Below are positions 36,869-48,704 of a stretch of DNA of 64,000 nt, piece after piece. The DNA lies in contig JAMJFZ010003163.1 in assembly GCA_026225945.1 (NCBI GenBank), forward strand, positions 21,760,501-21,824,500, written 5' to 3'. The stretch is from Cricetomys ansorgei (lineage: Eukaryota; Chordata; Mammalia; Rodentia; Nesomyidae). Numbering within the stretch: position 1 is the stretch's first letter; every line of letters starts with the position of its first letter. The notes under the pieces were generated by a model, which saw only the letters and a program-made list of their open reading frames with translations, ran no database searches and was not told the DNA's origin. The position numbers and the translations under genes were made by a program.

Positions 36869-37010
36869 CTATGAGAAAATGATATGTCAGACTATGATGT
36901 TCACTACATTTTGGAGGAGGCTTCAGCTATTTTTTGGTGGAATTATTTGGCTATTAAGTTTATAGTCAAAGCATTGTATGTTATTGAAATGAGAGGTCAC
37001 TGTTACTCAC

Positions 37011-37201
37011 TACAACTGATGCGACACCCGGGGATGGTGGAGGCAGTCTCTGGACAGCTTCTGGCTCTTCTCTGCATATGAACTTTCCTAGGTCTTCAGT
37101 AGTTATTGATCCACTTGGTGGAAGGTAGGTGAATTTCCATTTTAATGTAACTTGGATGGTTCCTGCAGGATGCTTTTCATTATCCATTAACTCAAATATC
37201 C
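37011..37201 (-). CDS. Rpgrip1l: RPGRIP1L coding exon, end of second C2 domain
   Basis: The exon is 191 nt and encodes residues 527-590. It begins I-F-E-L-M-D and contains [14 protein letters not shown], the final beta strand of the C2. It then passes into [12 protein letters not shown] and a Pro-rich tail (R-L-P-P-P-S-P-G). The acceptor is AATTTGCAG; the donor GTA|GTGAGT has no G at -1 but a good +1 to +6. It is only 142 nt from the next exon. Confidence 0.95.
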
Positions 37202-37289
37202 CTGCAAATTATGAAAACCGTTTTCATCAATGCCAGCATGAAGCACTGTTACTGTAAGAATTACAGCTCAGTCCTGGGAACCCGCAGGC

Positions 37290-37960
37290 CTCAAGCCAGA
37301 GACTCAGGTAGCCTGACTGGGGATCTTCAGCTAGCCCACCATTCCTCCAACTCCAACCCCCACAGTCTTATCCCCAGCTCTATAGCAGAGCATCTGTGGC
37401 AAGCTCCCTTCCTCTCTGACCCCCGTCTCCAACGGATCACATAGACCCTTTCCTCTAACCTTCTTTCCCCTGACTCAACCCATGATCCCAGCCTCCAACA
37501 CCAGCAAGCATTCCTGGAATGCCTGGCTCACAGGCTCTGGAAAGACATAGGCAAATCTTCACCTCTCCCTCCTCTCTTCCAAATCCAACCCTCCTTTTGC
37601 ATCCCCAGCTCTGAGGCGGACAACATGCTGCAGCCTTGCCCCCCTCCCTGGCCCCATATATAGTGGAACATACAGACCTTTTCTCCAATTTTTCTTCACC
37701 CAACTCATTGCCTTATCTCAGCCCCCAGCTCCAGCAGGCAGCCTGACTGTGGATCTTCATTCCTTCCTTTTCTCCCCTATTCTCACCCCCTAGTCTCCAA
37801 CCTCCAACCTGCTGTGGTCCCTCCCTCCTCTCTGCTCCCATTTCCAGCTGATTGTGTACATCTCCTTTAACTTTCCCACTTATCCTGTTACCCCCGCCCC
37901 AAGTCTAGTAGGCTTTCTCTGGGAACCTGCCAGCCAAGCCTGACATAAAAGCAAGTAGGC
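37290..37960. repeat. degenerate pyrimidine-rich tandem array, unclassified
   Basis: CT-rich on the plus strand. Recurring landmarks are ccccagctct (37373 and 37602), agcctgactg-ggatcttca (37308 and 37732), and gaccctttcctctaac / gaccttttctccaat / catctcctttaac at spacings of roughly 110-120 bp. It abuts the 5' end of the L1 fragment and may be an L1 5'-UTR monomer array or a separate satellite. Confidence 0.45.
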
Positions 37961-38694
37961 TATCAAAGCAGGTAGGTGAGCTTCCAAACTAAAAGGCAGA
38001 GAGAGAGAGAGAATTTCCAAGTTAACAAAATTAGAAATGAAAAGGGGGATATAACAAGAAACACTGAAGAAATCCAGAGAATCATAAGAATATACTTTTA
38101 AAAAATTCACTCTACCAAATTGGAAAATTTAAAAGAAATGGGTAATTTTCACTTACCAAAGTTAAGTCAACATTAGATAAGTAATTTAAAGAAGCCTATA
38201 ACCCTGGTGAAATAGAGGCAGTAGTTAAAAGTCTCCCAATCCAAAGCAAGTCCAGGTCTAGATGGTTTTAGTGCAGAATTCTTCAAGACTTTCAAAGAAG
38301 AGTTAATGCCAATACTCTTCAAATCATTCCACAGAATAGGAACAGAAGGCACATTGCCCAATTTGCATTATGAAGCCACAGTTATCCTGGTACTCAAACT
38401 ACATAAAGACCCAACAAAGAGAATTAAACATCAGTTTCCCCTTTGAACACAGGTGTAAAAATTCTCAATAAAATACTTCAAAACCAAATCCAAGAACACA
38501 TCAAAAAGATCATCAACCATGATCTTTCCCCCAGAGATACAAGGATGGTCTAACATATGTAAATTGATAAATGTAAACAAATTGAAAGGCAAATCCCCCC
38601 AAAACAAAACAAAACAACAACACATGATTATCTCAGATGCAGAAAAGGCTTTTGATAAAATCCAACACCTCATCATATTAAAAGTCTTAGAGAA

Positions 38695-38847
38695 GGGCTG
38701 GAGAGATGGCTCAGCAACAGCTGTTCTTTCAGAGCATCTGGGTTCAATTCCCAGTACCCACAAGGCAGCTCACAACTGTCTATAACTCTTGTTCTAGGGA
38801 CTCTGACACCCTCACACAGACATACATACAGGCAAAACAAAAAAAAA
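38695..38847 (+). repeat. B2-type SINE inserted in L1
   Basis: gggctggagagatggctcagc head. The flanks aaaagtcttagagaa and aaaagtcctggaca are an imperfect target duplication. It shows the cricetid-like end cagacatacatacaggcaaaac. Confidence 0.9.
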
Positions 38848-40364
38848 GTCCTGGACAGATCAAGGATACAAGGGACATAATAAAACATAATAAAATAAAA
38901 TTTACAGCACACCCATAGCCAATATAAACTTAAATGGAGAGAAACTCAAGCAATTCCACTAAAATCAGGAACAAAACAAGGCTGCCCACTCTCTCCATAT
39001 CTATTCAATATAATGCCTGAAGTCTTAGCTAGAGCAATAAGACAACTGCAGGAGATCAAGGGGATACAAATTGGGAAGAAAGAAATTAAAGTCTCCTTAT
39101 ATTTGCAGATGATATGATAGTATACATAAGTGATCCTAAAAATTCCACAGAGAAGCTCCTATAGCTGATGAACTCTTTCAGTAAAGTAGCTAGATACAAA
39201 ATTAACTCATGAAAAATCAGTAGCCTTCCTCTATATGAATGACAAATGGACTGAGAGAGAAAGGGAAACAATACCTTTCACAATAACCTCAAATAATATA
39301 AAATACCTTGGGGTAACTTTAACCAAGCAAGTGAAAGATTGTATAACAAAAGCTTTAAGACACTGAAGAAAGAAATTGAAGAAGATATCAGAAGATGGAA
39401 AGATCTCCTATGCTCATGGGTTGGTAGGATTAATAAAGTGAAAATGGCCATCCTATCAAAAGCAGCCTACAGATTAAATGCAATCCCCATCAAAATTCCA
39501 TCACAATTCTTCACAGAAATTGAAAAAAACCATTTTCAGCGTCATATAGAAACACACACACAAACCAGAAGAGCTAAAGCAATCTGGAGTAATAAAAGAT
39601 CTGCTGGAGGTATCACTATCCCAGATTTCAAGCTGTACCACAGAACTATAGAAATAAAAACAGAAAGGCATTGGCACAAAAACAGACAGATCTATCAATG
39701 GAATAGAATTGAAGACCAAGACATCAATCCACACACTTATAGACACCTGTCTTTGATAGATAAGCCAGACATACACACTGGAAAAAAGAAAGCATCTTGA
39801 ACAAATGGTGCTGGTCAAACTGGATATATGCATGTTGAATAATGCAAACTAATCCACATTTATCAGCCTGCATTAAACTCAATTCCACATGGATCAAGGA
39901 CCTCAACATAAGACCAGATACCCCGAAACCAACAGAAGGGAAAGTGAGGAGTAGTCTTAAACTCATTGGCACAGGAAAAGACTTTCTGAACAGAACACTG
40001 ACAGCAGCAGGCACTAAGAACAACAATAAATAGGATCTCATGAAACTAAAAAGCTTCTGTATGGCAAAGGACAACATCATTAGGGAAACGTGGCAGGTTA
40101 CAAAAACTTCTTTACCAATTTCACATCTAATAGAGTTTGTAAATTGCTCATGATAGTGCAAACTTGTACAATCGCAATGGTAATCAGTGTGGCAGTTCCT
40201 CAAGAGGCTGGGAATAGATTTACCTCAAGAGCCAGCTGTACTACTCTTGGGCATATACCCAAAGGACTTTACATCCTACTACAGAGAGACTAGCTCATCA
40301 ATGTTCATTGCTGCTCTATTCATAATAGCCAGAAACTGGAAACAGTCTAGATGTCCATCAACTC

Positions 40365-40520
40365 ATCTGTCTATCTCTACCTACTTATCTATCTATTATC
40401 TATCTATCATCTATCTATCTATCATCTATCTATCTATTATCTATGATCTATCTATGATCTATCTATCATCTATCTATCTATCATCTATCTATCTATCTAT
40501 CTATGTATCTATCTGTATGT
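40365..40520. repeat. (TATC)n tetranucleotide repeat, interrupted
   Basis: Blocks of TATC broken by ATC and GATC variants, between L1 ORF2 and its 3' UTR. Confidence 0.95.
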
Positions 40521-40723
40521 TTGCCTGTTTGCTTTCTAAAAGAGAGAAAGTAAGGGCATGGAGTCAGGTGGATAGAGAAGTGGTAGGATCTTAGAGGACT
40601 CAAGGGAGAGGAAACTATGATCAAAATTTATTGTATGGGATTTTTTTCAACGAAAATATATGAGAAAAAATTAAATTATATCACAATGACCTCTCAAATG
40701 GAGACAGTAAAGAGAATCTAATT

Positions 40724-40785
40724 TTCATCTCTCTCATCTATCTTATCTATCTAGCATCTATTTATTTATCTCATCTATCTATCCG

Positions 40786-40833
<48 letters not shown>
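40724..40833. repeat. (TATC)n tetranucleotide repeat
   Basis: Imperfect left half, then about ten perfect TATC units (40793-40833), just after the L1 tail. Confidence 0.95.
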
Positions 40834-40834
<1 letters not shown>

Positions 40835-40870
40835 GAAATGGTGATGGAATATCATCAAGTGGTTGAGTAC

Positions 40871-41002
40871 CTGCTTATGTGCGCCTCTGGAGACCCAGCA
40901 TTGGGAGTGGAGGTGGATGATGGAGAAGAAGAACATCTGCTTATGTGCGCCTCTGGAGACGCAGCATTGGGAGTGGAGGTGGATGATGGAGAAGAAGAAC
41001 AT
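40871..41002. repeat. 66-bp tandem duplication
   Basis: Copy 1 (40871-40936) and copy 2 (40937-41002) differ by one base. The unit is 22 codons long and so appears as a repeated peptide in a chance ORF. Confidence 0.97.
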
Positions 41003-42084
41003 AGAAAGAAGTAAAAGAAATTTACTGAAAACTGAAACACTGGAGCTGGAAACACTACGGCAATGGATGCACTCAACGGTGGGGCTCAGGCAGAGGATGA
41101 AGCGGCACAGGAATAACCTAGTCAACTCGAAGGGGAACAGTAAAACTATCAAGTGTCCAGATGGGGAGGAAGAAGAACCAAGCTGGAGAGATCTGTGCTG
41201 TGTCACTAAACGTACCAACCTCTGTGTCAGAAGAGAAGGAAGGGGAGAAACAGACAGCTGCAGAAGAAATAGCAGAACTCTTCAACTCAGGTGTGAAACA
41301 TTATAGTACACATACAAGAAGCTCAATAAACTGCAAGCAGAAGAAACACAAGAGAAAATACATCTAGGCCCAAACTATTCAAAAACCTCAAACAAACCTT
41401 TAAAAACAGCATCAGGCATATGTGACTCAGAATAAGGTCAATAGGTGGCTTCTTAGAAACAGTGGCTGCCCTTAGCCAGTGGGTTGATATACTAAACATG
41501 CTAGAAGGATAAAACAAACCAAAACCTGACAACAAAACTACTAGTCAACAGCACCCGTCAACAAATTCAAAGGAAAAGTAAGAATATTCCAAGATAACAA
41601 TGACAGACACCATTTGCTAGCAGCAGACCTGACTTCCAGCACATATCAAATAAGAAGTTTTCTTCAAGCTGAAAGACACATGATGGTAACTCAAATCCAC
41701 AAATCTGATCGGACCAAAAGGGTAACTGCACATGTGATTATAAAAGACCATGCAACTATCTTTTCTTTTCTCCTCTTAACTGATTTAAAAGATAATTATA
41801 TAAACCAATAATTACAAAGTTATATGCTGGGTTCATAACACACGAGATAAGATATGCCATAAAGGACTGAAATAGAGCTGCATGGAGCAAGGAAATGACC
41901 CCACGGTAAGAACATACATCAGACTGAGGAATGAAGTGAAATCTACAGGAAGGAATGGATACCAAAAGTAGTAAATGAACAGGTAAATATCAAAGTCTCT
42001 ATAATTACAGCTTCTCCTTTCTCTTAACCTCTTTTCAGGAGTAAGGCATTAGAGAAAGCAATTAGAACATCTTGTTGTTGTTTA

Positions 42085-42238
42085 CAATATATATGGGCAA
42101 AGGGAGTGGGGAGAAGGGCAAGACAGTGATGGGAAGAGAGGTGAATATGATCACAGGATGTTATATACATGTATAAAAATGTCACAATATAGCCCATTAC
42201 CTTGTGCAATTAATATACACCAATAAAATGTCAAAAAT
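42085..42238 (+). mobile_element. Lx-type L1 3' end, short insertion
   Basis: gggagtggggagaagggcaag, gtgaatatgatcac, ttatatacatgtataaaaatgtc and caattaatatacaccaataaaa are the 3' UTR of a rodent Lx element, nested in the older L1. Confidence 0.6.
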
Positions 42239-42554
42239 AAGGCATATTATGCACATATATATATATATGGCAGCAATAACACAAAGGAGGGAAAAGAGAA
42301 TGAAATAACATAAGACTTCTTATATTTTAATGTAATTAAGTTAGTATGACTAACTTAGTATTAAGTAGACTAAACAGTGTATATTACAGTCCCTCAAACA
42401 CTGAAAGTACTGTAATTCAAAGCAAGGAGATAACTAAAAAGATGAACAGTTATAGAACTGAATTAAAAATATTATCTAAGGTTAGGAAAATTAGTTACTA
42501 ATATATCACAGCCATAACACTATGGTATTCTTTAGGCTAGCTTTTATAATTTTA

Positions 42555-42974
<420 letters not shown>

Positions 42975-43730
42975 TCATATTACAGAAATAATACAATTAA
43001 AAGATACCTATCGGCTGCCAACCTCCAAACAAAATTTTGTAAAGGGACAAGACTACATATTTTCATATCAAAGTTATTTTCTCATCAAAAAAGATTCTTA
43101 TTTAAAACTGTCATGCTTCAAAAAGAGTGTGCTGAAAATCTTAGTGCACGTGAGAATACACAATCCTGTGCTATTGATAGCAAACATGGACGCCCAAAGG
43201 TATTTGTAGAAATTGGTCCTAATATCAAATAAAGCCAAGATGTTCTTGTGATGTTAATGTGATGTTCTTAATTGTGCTTAACTAACTGAAGAGCCAAGTC
43301 AGTGGTGATCTGAAGAACATCCTAACTAAAGGAGATTCATCTGCTCTCCCGGAGTGGGGTTTGAGATAAGCTGGGAAGGGTAAAAAGCTGGATTCCAGAA
43401 GAGATGAGCAAAGGCACTGTGCAGAGCTGGACGCTATCCCATTTCCCTCTTGGGAACACTGGTAAGCATGCCAGATGTTAGAAAATATTTGCAGTAAGTG
43501 GCAAATCTTTCATAGCTGAGATGATCAGAGACTAAGAAAACACTATTGTTCCTGTGCCTTGTTTAGTTTAGCATCAGAGAAGTTTCTACCTTGCTCAGAG
43601 GAACCCTTCTGCAGTACTGAATCTGGATTGAGCAAGAGATGCTGGTTGCAATGCCCCCAGTGGAGGCCTCTGGTGGTGTGCAGTGGGAAGCAGAGCAGAT
43701 ACAACACTGCTTACCTAGGTGAGCTTGCAC

Positions 43731-44191
43731 TCAACTAAAGAAATGCTTTTTAAAGTACTCCCTGTCTCTATCTCCCCAAATCAGTCCATTAAAGTAGAAG
43801 ATCAAGAAAACACCAATTCCCATCTCTGTAACAGATTCTTTGAAGTGTGCTGTGAAGAATGCTAAGGAAGGTGATCTCTGGGAAGCAGGTGTCATGCCCC
43901 CCTTGGTTTGAGAATTTACATTTACAGGGTCATAGTCCTTAAAGTTGAAGTCAAAGAAAGTAATATAGCCAGCAAAAGTAACAAAGAAGATAATTTCACA
44001 TAGCACTGCAGGGATATTTCATGGATCTGTACGATAGAAATATGGCTGGGCCATAGGAAGCCCGTATGTCTGGGAAAATACCAGGATTTACTTTGGTCTC
44101 CATTTCTCTCTGAACACTGGCTCATTTTTCCCTCTTCAGACTCTTTGTTCATTTCATTTTGCTGACTAGCATGGTGGAAGATGGCTGTCAA
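43731..44191 (-). pseudogene. possible processed-gene remnant with membrane-like segments
   Basis: Two overlapping minus-strand frames encode hydrophobic stretches (C-E-I-I-F-F-V-T-F-A-G-Y-I-T-F-F; M-G-I-G-V-F-L-I-F-Y-F-N-G) linked by a polar loop with N-S-Q-T-K-G-G-M-T-P-A. The two frames look like one broken reading frame. I do not recognise the family, and it could be chance. It lies in an intron with no splice sites that fit the gene. Confidence 0.2.
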
Positions 44192-44944
44192 CAGCTCCCA
44201 GTTTTACCTGCTCCAGGCATATAAAATCTTGCTTTTCCTTGCTCTCAGAAGGCAAAATCTGCCTAGTCTAATTGAGGCCAGCAGGATATGACTTAATCAT
44301 AATTGGGTGGACTACTGAAGGAAATGGGACCACCTAACATAAACCTGCCACTGGGGCCCATGACCACAGATTCCGAGGAAAGAAGAAAGATAGTTATGAC
44401 TGCACACACATTCCCACATGTTCCTGCCATGTTCTCTCCCTGTCACTCATACTTTTTTCTTTTAATATTCGTGTTATATACAAGAGGTCATCAACTCTGA
44501 TTCAGTGCACTTACTGGCTCATGCAACTAATTTGAAAATGTGGCTATTAACACTCGATGAAATACAGTTTGGGGAATGGAGAGGTATTTAAACTCCTGGC
44601 TCTCAACAAGAAAATATTCTACTTTGCATTGCAAAAATACAATGGGAATAAACAGTTTGAAAGAAGCATAGTGAGTGATATAATAGTTATTTCTTTCACA
44701 GTAGAAATCGTTAATGAAGGTCTCTTGACGTGTGATAACAATACCGTAGTTACATTTTCTAAAAGTGCCTGGGGAGCACAAGGGAATTCCTTTGTATCAA
44801 TGAAACAGTTCTGTGTTTTGTGGGAGTGGTTTAGTGAATATCCACAGGCAATAAAGCTGCACAGAACAGACACACAAATGACTGAATAAAGTATGGAGCT
44901 CAGTTAGTAACAGTGTAGAGAACCGATTTCTTGTCTGTCTTTGA

Positions 44945-45135
44945 TTTGCCTTTCAGCACTATGGAGTGAACCAAGGGTGTGGCGATGCATAAGCTAGGCA
45001 AGCACTAGCCACAGAAGTTTAACCTTTGCCCTTTGATTCAGAGTCTTGTGAAGTTGCCCAGTCTGGTCTTGAGTCTGTAATCCTTGTGCTTCAGTCTCCT
45101 GAAGAGCTGGGTTACCAGTCATGTACCCTTTTTCC
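44945..45135 (-). repeat. B4-like (ID-B1) SINE
   Basis: gcataagctaggcaagcac (reversed ID) joined to tgcccagtctggtcttgagtctgtaatcc and gtctcctgaagagctggg (reversed 7SL part). Confidence 0.6.
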
Positions 45136-45389
45136 AGCCTGATTTCCACCTTTCAGGATTATGCTATCACTGTGTAAGATGTTACAGTTGGGAGAAAGTG
45201 GCAAAGTATACACAGGACAACTCTCTATTGTTTTTGCTACTTCCTGAGAGTCTGATTATTCTAAAATAAAAGGTTAAATTAGCCACTTGATGCTTGTAAA
45301 AGAAAACAAGTTCAGTTTAAAGCATGGCATGTAAGGAGATATTACAGATTCCTAGGCTATAAAAGGGTCTTACGGTCAAACAAGCTTAC

Positions 45390-45541
45390 CAATTGCATTT
45401 TCTCTGGCTTCTTAAGATTTGATGTTATATATCCTAATGCCTTTGCCCGCTCTCGATAAAGTCGAATTGCTTGATCCATGGGAACTCTTAATCGGAACCA
45501 GTACTCTATTGTGCCAAAATTTGTGGTGTCTCCCTTAGTTC
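45390..45541 (-). CDS. Rpgrip1l: RPGRIP1L coding exon, end of first C2 domain
   Basis: The exon is 152 nt and encodes residues 350-400. It contains [21 protein letters not shown], the last strands of the first C2 and the helical linker to the second. The acceptor is TTTTGTGTAG and the donor is TTG|GTAAGC. The codon at the upstream junction is G|GA (Gly). Confidence 0.95.
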
Positions 45542-47108
45542 CTACACAAAATCAATGCATGACACACTGTTAAAATAGTCACATAAATGAGAATATATAC
45601 GAGTAAAATACACCAATGGTAATATATATTAAAGGCATAAACTTTATACAGAGTAAAATAATACGGCTTGCACAAATGATGTTTGATTGGCAAACAGCAA
45701 AGATGAAGAAAAGTTAGGTCTGGAGTATGAGTTTCACTGCATGTTAAATATTAAAGAACCATGTCAAACTATGATTGAGCTATTTCAACTGGTATCATTT
45801 CAATCTTGCATATGAAGAAAAATCCAAACAGTGAATCAGATACTCCACAGATTCTTTTGGATACTGTGGTACTTTTCTTTAAACAAGTTGGACTCAATCT
45901 AGCTTGACATTTATAATATACAACCTCAAAATTATAAATATGACATTCCACATTCGGATTCAACTTTTAAGGGATCTTTGGCATCTTTCCACTTCTTTGC
46001 TGGACCACAAGCGTATGGAAGAGGTCATAGATAAGCCAAATAACCAGCACTGCCAGTGTGCCCTCGTATGGTACTCGCCCTGTATACTCCACTCAGGCAG
46101 CTTATCTTTCTCACCAAGACTTTACTCTGTGGCTTCTGGAAGACCAAACAGCCCTGAGCTTCCATTGCAGAGCTGTATGTCCTAACTACTGCACTGACCA
46201 CTCCAGTGTGTCTGTTCACAAGCGTGCAGTACGTACACCACACAAGTTTCATAAGGGCAAGGACTGCTGCCTTCAATATACTTCTTCCCAAGGGACAGAG
46301 ACATATGGATTCTAATACTTGTCAAAAAGAAAATTCTGTAACTTTTTCTGAATATTACAATATTAAGTATGCTTACTTTGCCCAATATTGTTCTTATGAA
46401 TGGGCCATTGTCATCAATATTGAAAAAGATTTAATATTGGCCATTATTTTAAAAAGTACCCAGAGAAGAGTACTGATAGAAACACCTTTTACTTGTATTT
46501 GCATAAAGTGTCTTTGGACGAACTTGCAGTCATTGCTGAGAGGCCAGGGTGGCTGAGGACAGGAGGGAGAAAAGATACTTAAATCTTTTGATTTCTAAGT
46601 CAGGAATCTACTTCCTAAGCAGTGAGCCACTCAATCATAACATAAAAGTCCTATCCAGCACACTACACTGCTCCCCCTTCTATTCAGAGGGCTCTCACTT
46701 GGCTTCCAGCTATACACTGGCCATTGTTTGTTGGCTTCTTTCTCTTCCTGAACCCTACATGTTGGAGATTCCCAATGCTCAGGTACTGGTCACCTTCTCT
46801 TCTTTATCTGGATTCATTTTCAATGTGGAAATCAATCTAGGCCCAAGGGGTAAAGTATACTTATAAGCTAATGATTCCCATTTCTCCATCTCTATCCCTA
46901 GACAGTGTACCCAACTGCCTTCCCAGTACAACTTAGATGTATAACAGGCAGTCCATCTTGTCTAAGAGAATCTTCCATTTTCATCTTTGCATTTCCTCTT
47001 CGGGCTTCCCTTGGTGAGTGGCATCACCATTTTCCCAGTTGCTCTTGCCAGGAAAATATGCTTCCTTTATTTCACTAATCCACATTTAACTACATCAGCA
47101 AGGATCTT

Positions 47109-47298
47109 TTTTTCTTTTTGAGACAGGGTGTCTAGCTGCGGCTGGCCTCAGACTCACTATGACCTTGAACTTCTGATCCTCCTGCTTCTACCTCCCAAGT
47201 ACTGGGGTTACAGACCTGCACCATGTTTTCGGAATCAGACCTAGGCTTTTGTGCATATTATGCAAGCACTCTTCCAACTGAGCTGTATCCCCATCCTA
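47109..47298 (-). repeat. B4-like (B1-ID) SINE
   Basis: tttgagacagggtgtctagc and cccaagtactggggttacag (B1 part), then attatgcaagcactcttccaactgagctg (ID part). Confidence 0.75.
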
Positions 47299-47439
47299 GC
47301 AAATCTTGAGGGAAGAGCCAATAGACAGACAGGCTGAATTTAATAAACAGACGGCTACTTTTCTTACCACCCTTCCCTTGACTAATACAATAATATCAAA
47401 TTAGGATTTAAAACATTATCTTATTTTGTTTTAGCGAGC

Positions 47440-47880
47440 ACATAAAGTAATGGAGTTTCATTGTGACATTTTAGTATGCATATACCGTTATACTTTGATT
47501 GTACCTGCCCACGTCAATCGCTGCTCCCCCCATCGTAGTTTCCTTCACTCCAAATACCTCTTCTGGTCACATGCCCATTTATTATTATTATTATTATTCC
47601 CATTTATTCCATTGCCCTCTCTTATTCCCATAGCTTTCTTCTACTTTTATATCATATAAACATTTACATACACAATGTACACATTTAAATGTCAATTTCT
47701 CATACAGGAGAAAACACGATATTTATCTTTCTGATTTGGCTTATTTTTCTTAGTATAATGATCTCCAGTTCCATCCATTTTCCTATATATATTGTAGTTT
47801 TATCCTTCTTTACAGTTGAATGAAATTCTATTGTGTATATGCACATATCCTACCCCCTCAACTTAATTTCTTTGCTGGGG
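47440..47880 (-). mobile_element. 5'-truncated L1 (Lx-like) 3' end
   Basis: gagtttcattgtgacattttagtatgc and cttagtataatgatctccagttccatccattttcc are reversed L1 3' UTR/ORF2-end sequence. It includes a short (ATT)n. Same orientation as RPGRIP1L. Confidence 0.6.
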
Positions 47881-48149
47881 TTTTAAATCCATTTTGCTGA
47901 CTTTTTCCTCAGGGTTGCTGACTTTCATCTGCAGGTTCTAAATTGAATTCATCTTTTTGTCTGTGTATCTTCTTTAAAGCCACTGGTACTTTTTATTAGT
48001 AAACCCATGACATCTTCACCTGCCATTTTACCTACTTCAGTATGCTAGAGTTCAGTAGTTAAGGAGTTATGATTTTTGAGGAGTTTTCATGTTTCTTATT
48101 GTTGTGTAAGTTTATTTTTGGTTATGTATAAAACAATTGTTTTGTATAC

Positions 48150-48422
48150 TGTTGGGAAAAGGGCTGCCTATGTCTTGGCATTTTGTGTTGTTTGCAGGTG
48201 TTGGATTTATGTGGGGGATGTTTGATTGCTCATGATCTGCATGTGCTATTAGTAGAACACCTAAGGAGTTCCGTATCAATAAAAACACCTGAGCAGAGAT
48301 GCTCAGGGTTCCACTATCCAGTATAGTCCCGGCCAAGATAACCTCTGCAGAGGTGGAGCAGGTCTTCCATGTATGAACATGCCTCTTTATCTTCCTTGGT
48401 AAGCTGCCACTGCAGCCCAACA
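48150..48422 (+). mobile_element. LTR of an ERV/LTR retrotransposon
   Basis: It is bounded by the perfect 7-bp inverted repeat TGTTGGG...CCCAACA, 273 bp long. It contains AATAAA at 48278-48283, placing the R region there. A tRNA-Lys-type primer-binding site follows a few bases downstream, so this is a 5' LTR in plus orientation, antisense to RPGRIP1L. Confidence 0.7.
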
Positions 48423-48430
48423 ACTACAAA

Positions 48431-48448
48431 TGGCGCCCAACATGGTGC
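48431..48448 (+). other. primer-binding site, tRNA-Lys type
   Basis: tggcgcccaacatggtgc lies 8 bp after the LTR end. It closely resembles the tggcgcccaacgtggggc type used by betaretrovirus-like elements, with about two mismatches. Confidence 0.65.
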
Positions 48449-48673
48449 AGAAAGTAAAGAAGGGCAAGAAAAAACTTCAGACCTTGCAGAGTCTGGTACA
48501 AGGTTTCAACCACTTTTCCGTTATGGAGCTGGCCCCGGTACAGGGAAATGGCATGGCAACATGCACTGCACACCAGCAGCTAGCCAAGCTCTCTGCCACT
48601 GGCAATGGCTGAGGCATGGGAAAAAGGAACCATAACATACTGTTCTATAAAATGAAATTGTTGCTAGCTCTAT

Positions 48674-48704
<31 letters not shown>

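Larger units (their letters stand above)
37985..40680 (+). mobile_element. Lx-type L1, ORF2 3' half and 3' UTR, defective
   Basis: The segment encodes recognisable reverse-transcriptase and C-terminal ORF2 pieces (for example around 38240-38400 and 39340-39800) in several frames with stops, so it is inactive. A B2-type SINE interrupts it at 38695-38847. An internal deletion lies near 40143, where the text jumps to the gcatatacccaaaggac region. The 3' UTR (40540-40672) has the usual gatcaaaatttattgtatggg. It is antisense to RPGRIP1L. Confidence 0.85.
40860..42440 (+). mobile_element. ancient L1M/HAL1-like element
   Basis: acaagaagctcaataaactgcaagcag, ctagcagcagacctgacttcc, agttttcttcaagctgaaag and gataattatataaacc follow the order of old mammalian L1M/HAL1 ORF1-to-ORF2 sequence. 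It contains a 66-bp direct duplication (40871-41002) and a younger Lx 3' end inserted at about 42085-42238. The open frames here are remnants and not genes. Confidence 0.6.

Noticed and set aside
39339..39800. 153-codon ORF, possible enzyme gene
   Set aside because: It is a piece of L1 ORF2 from a dead, interrupted element.
40863..41306. 147-codon ORF with repeated 22-residue peptide
   Set aside because: It is explained by a 66-bp tandem duplication within an L1/HAL1-like remnant.
48430..48612. 60-codon ORF starting ATGGCGCCCAAC, basic N-terminus
   Set aside because: The start overlaps the retroviral primer-binding site, so it is ERV leader sequence.
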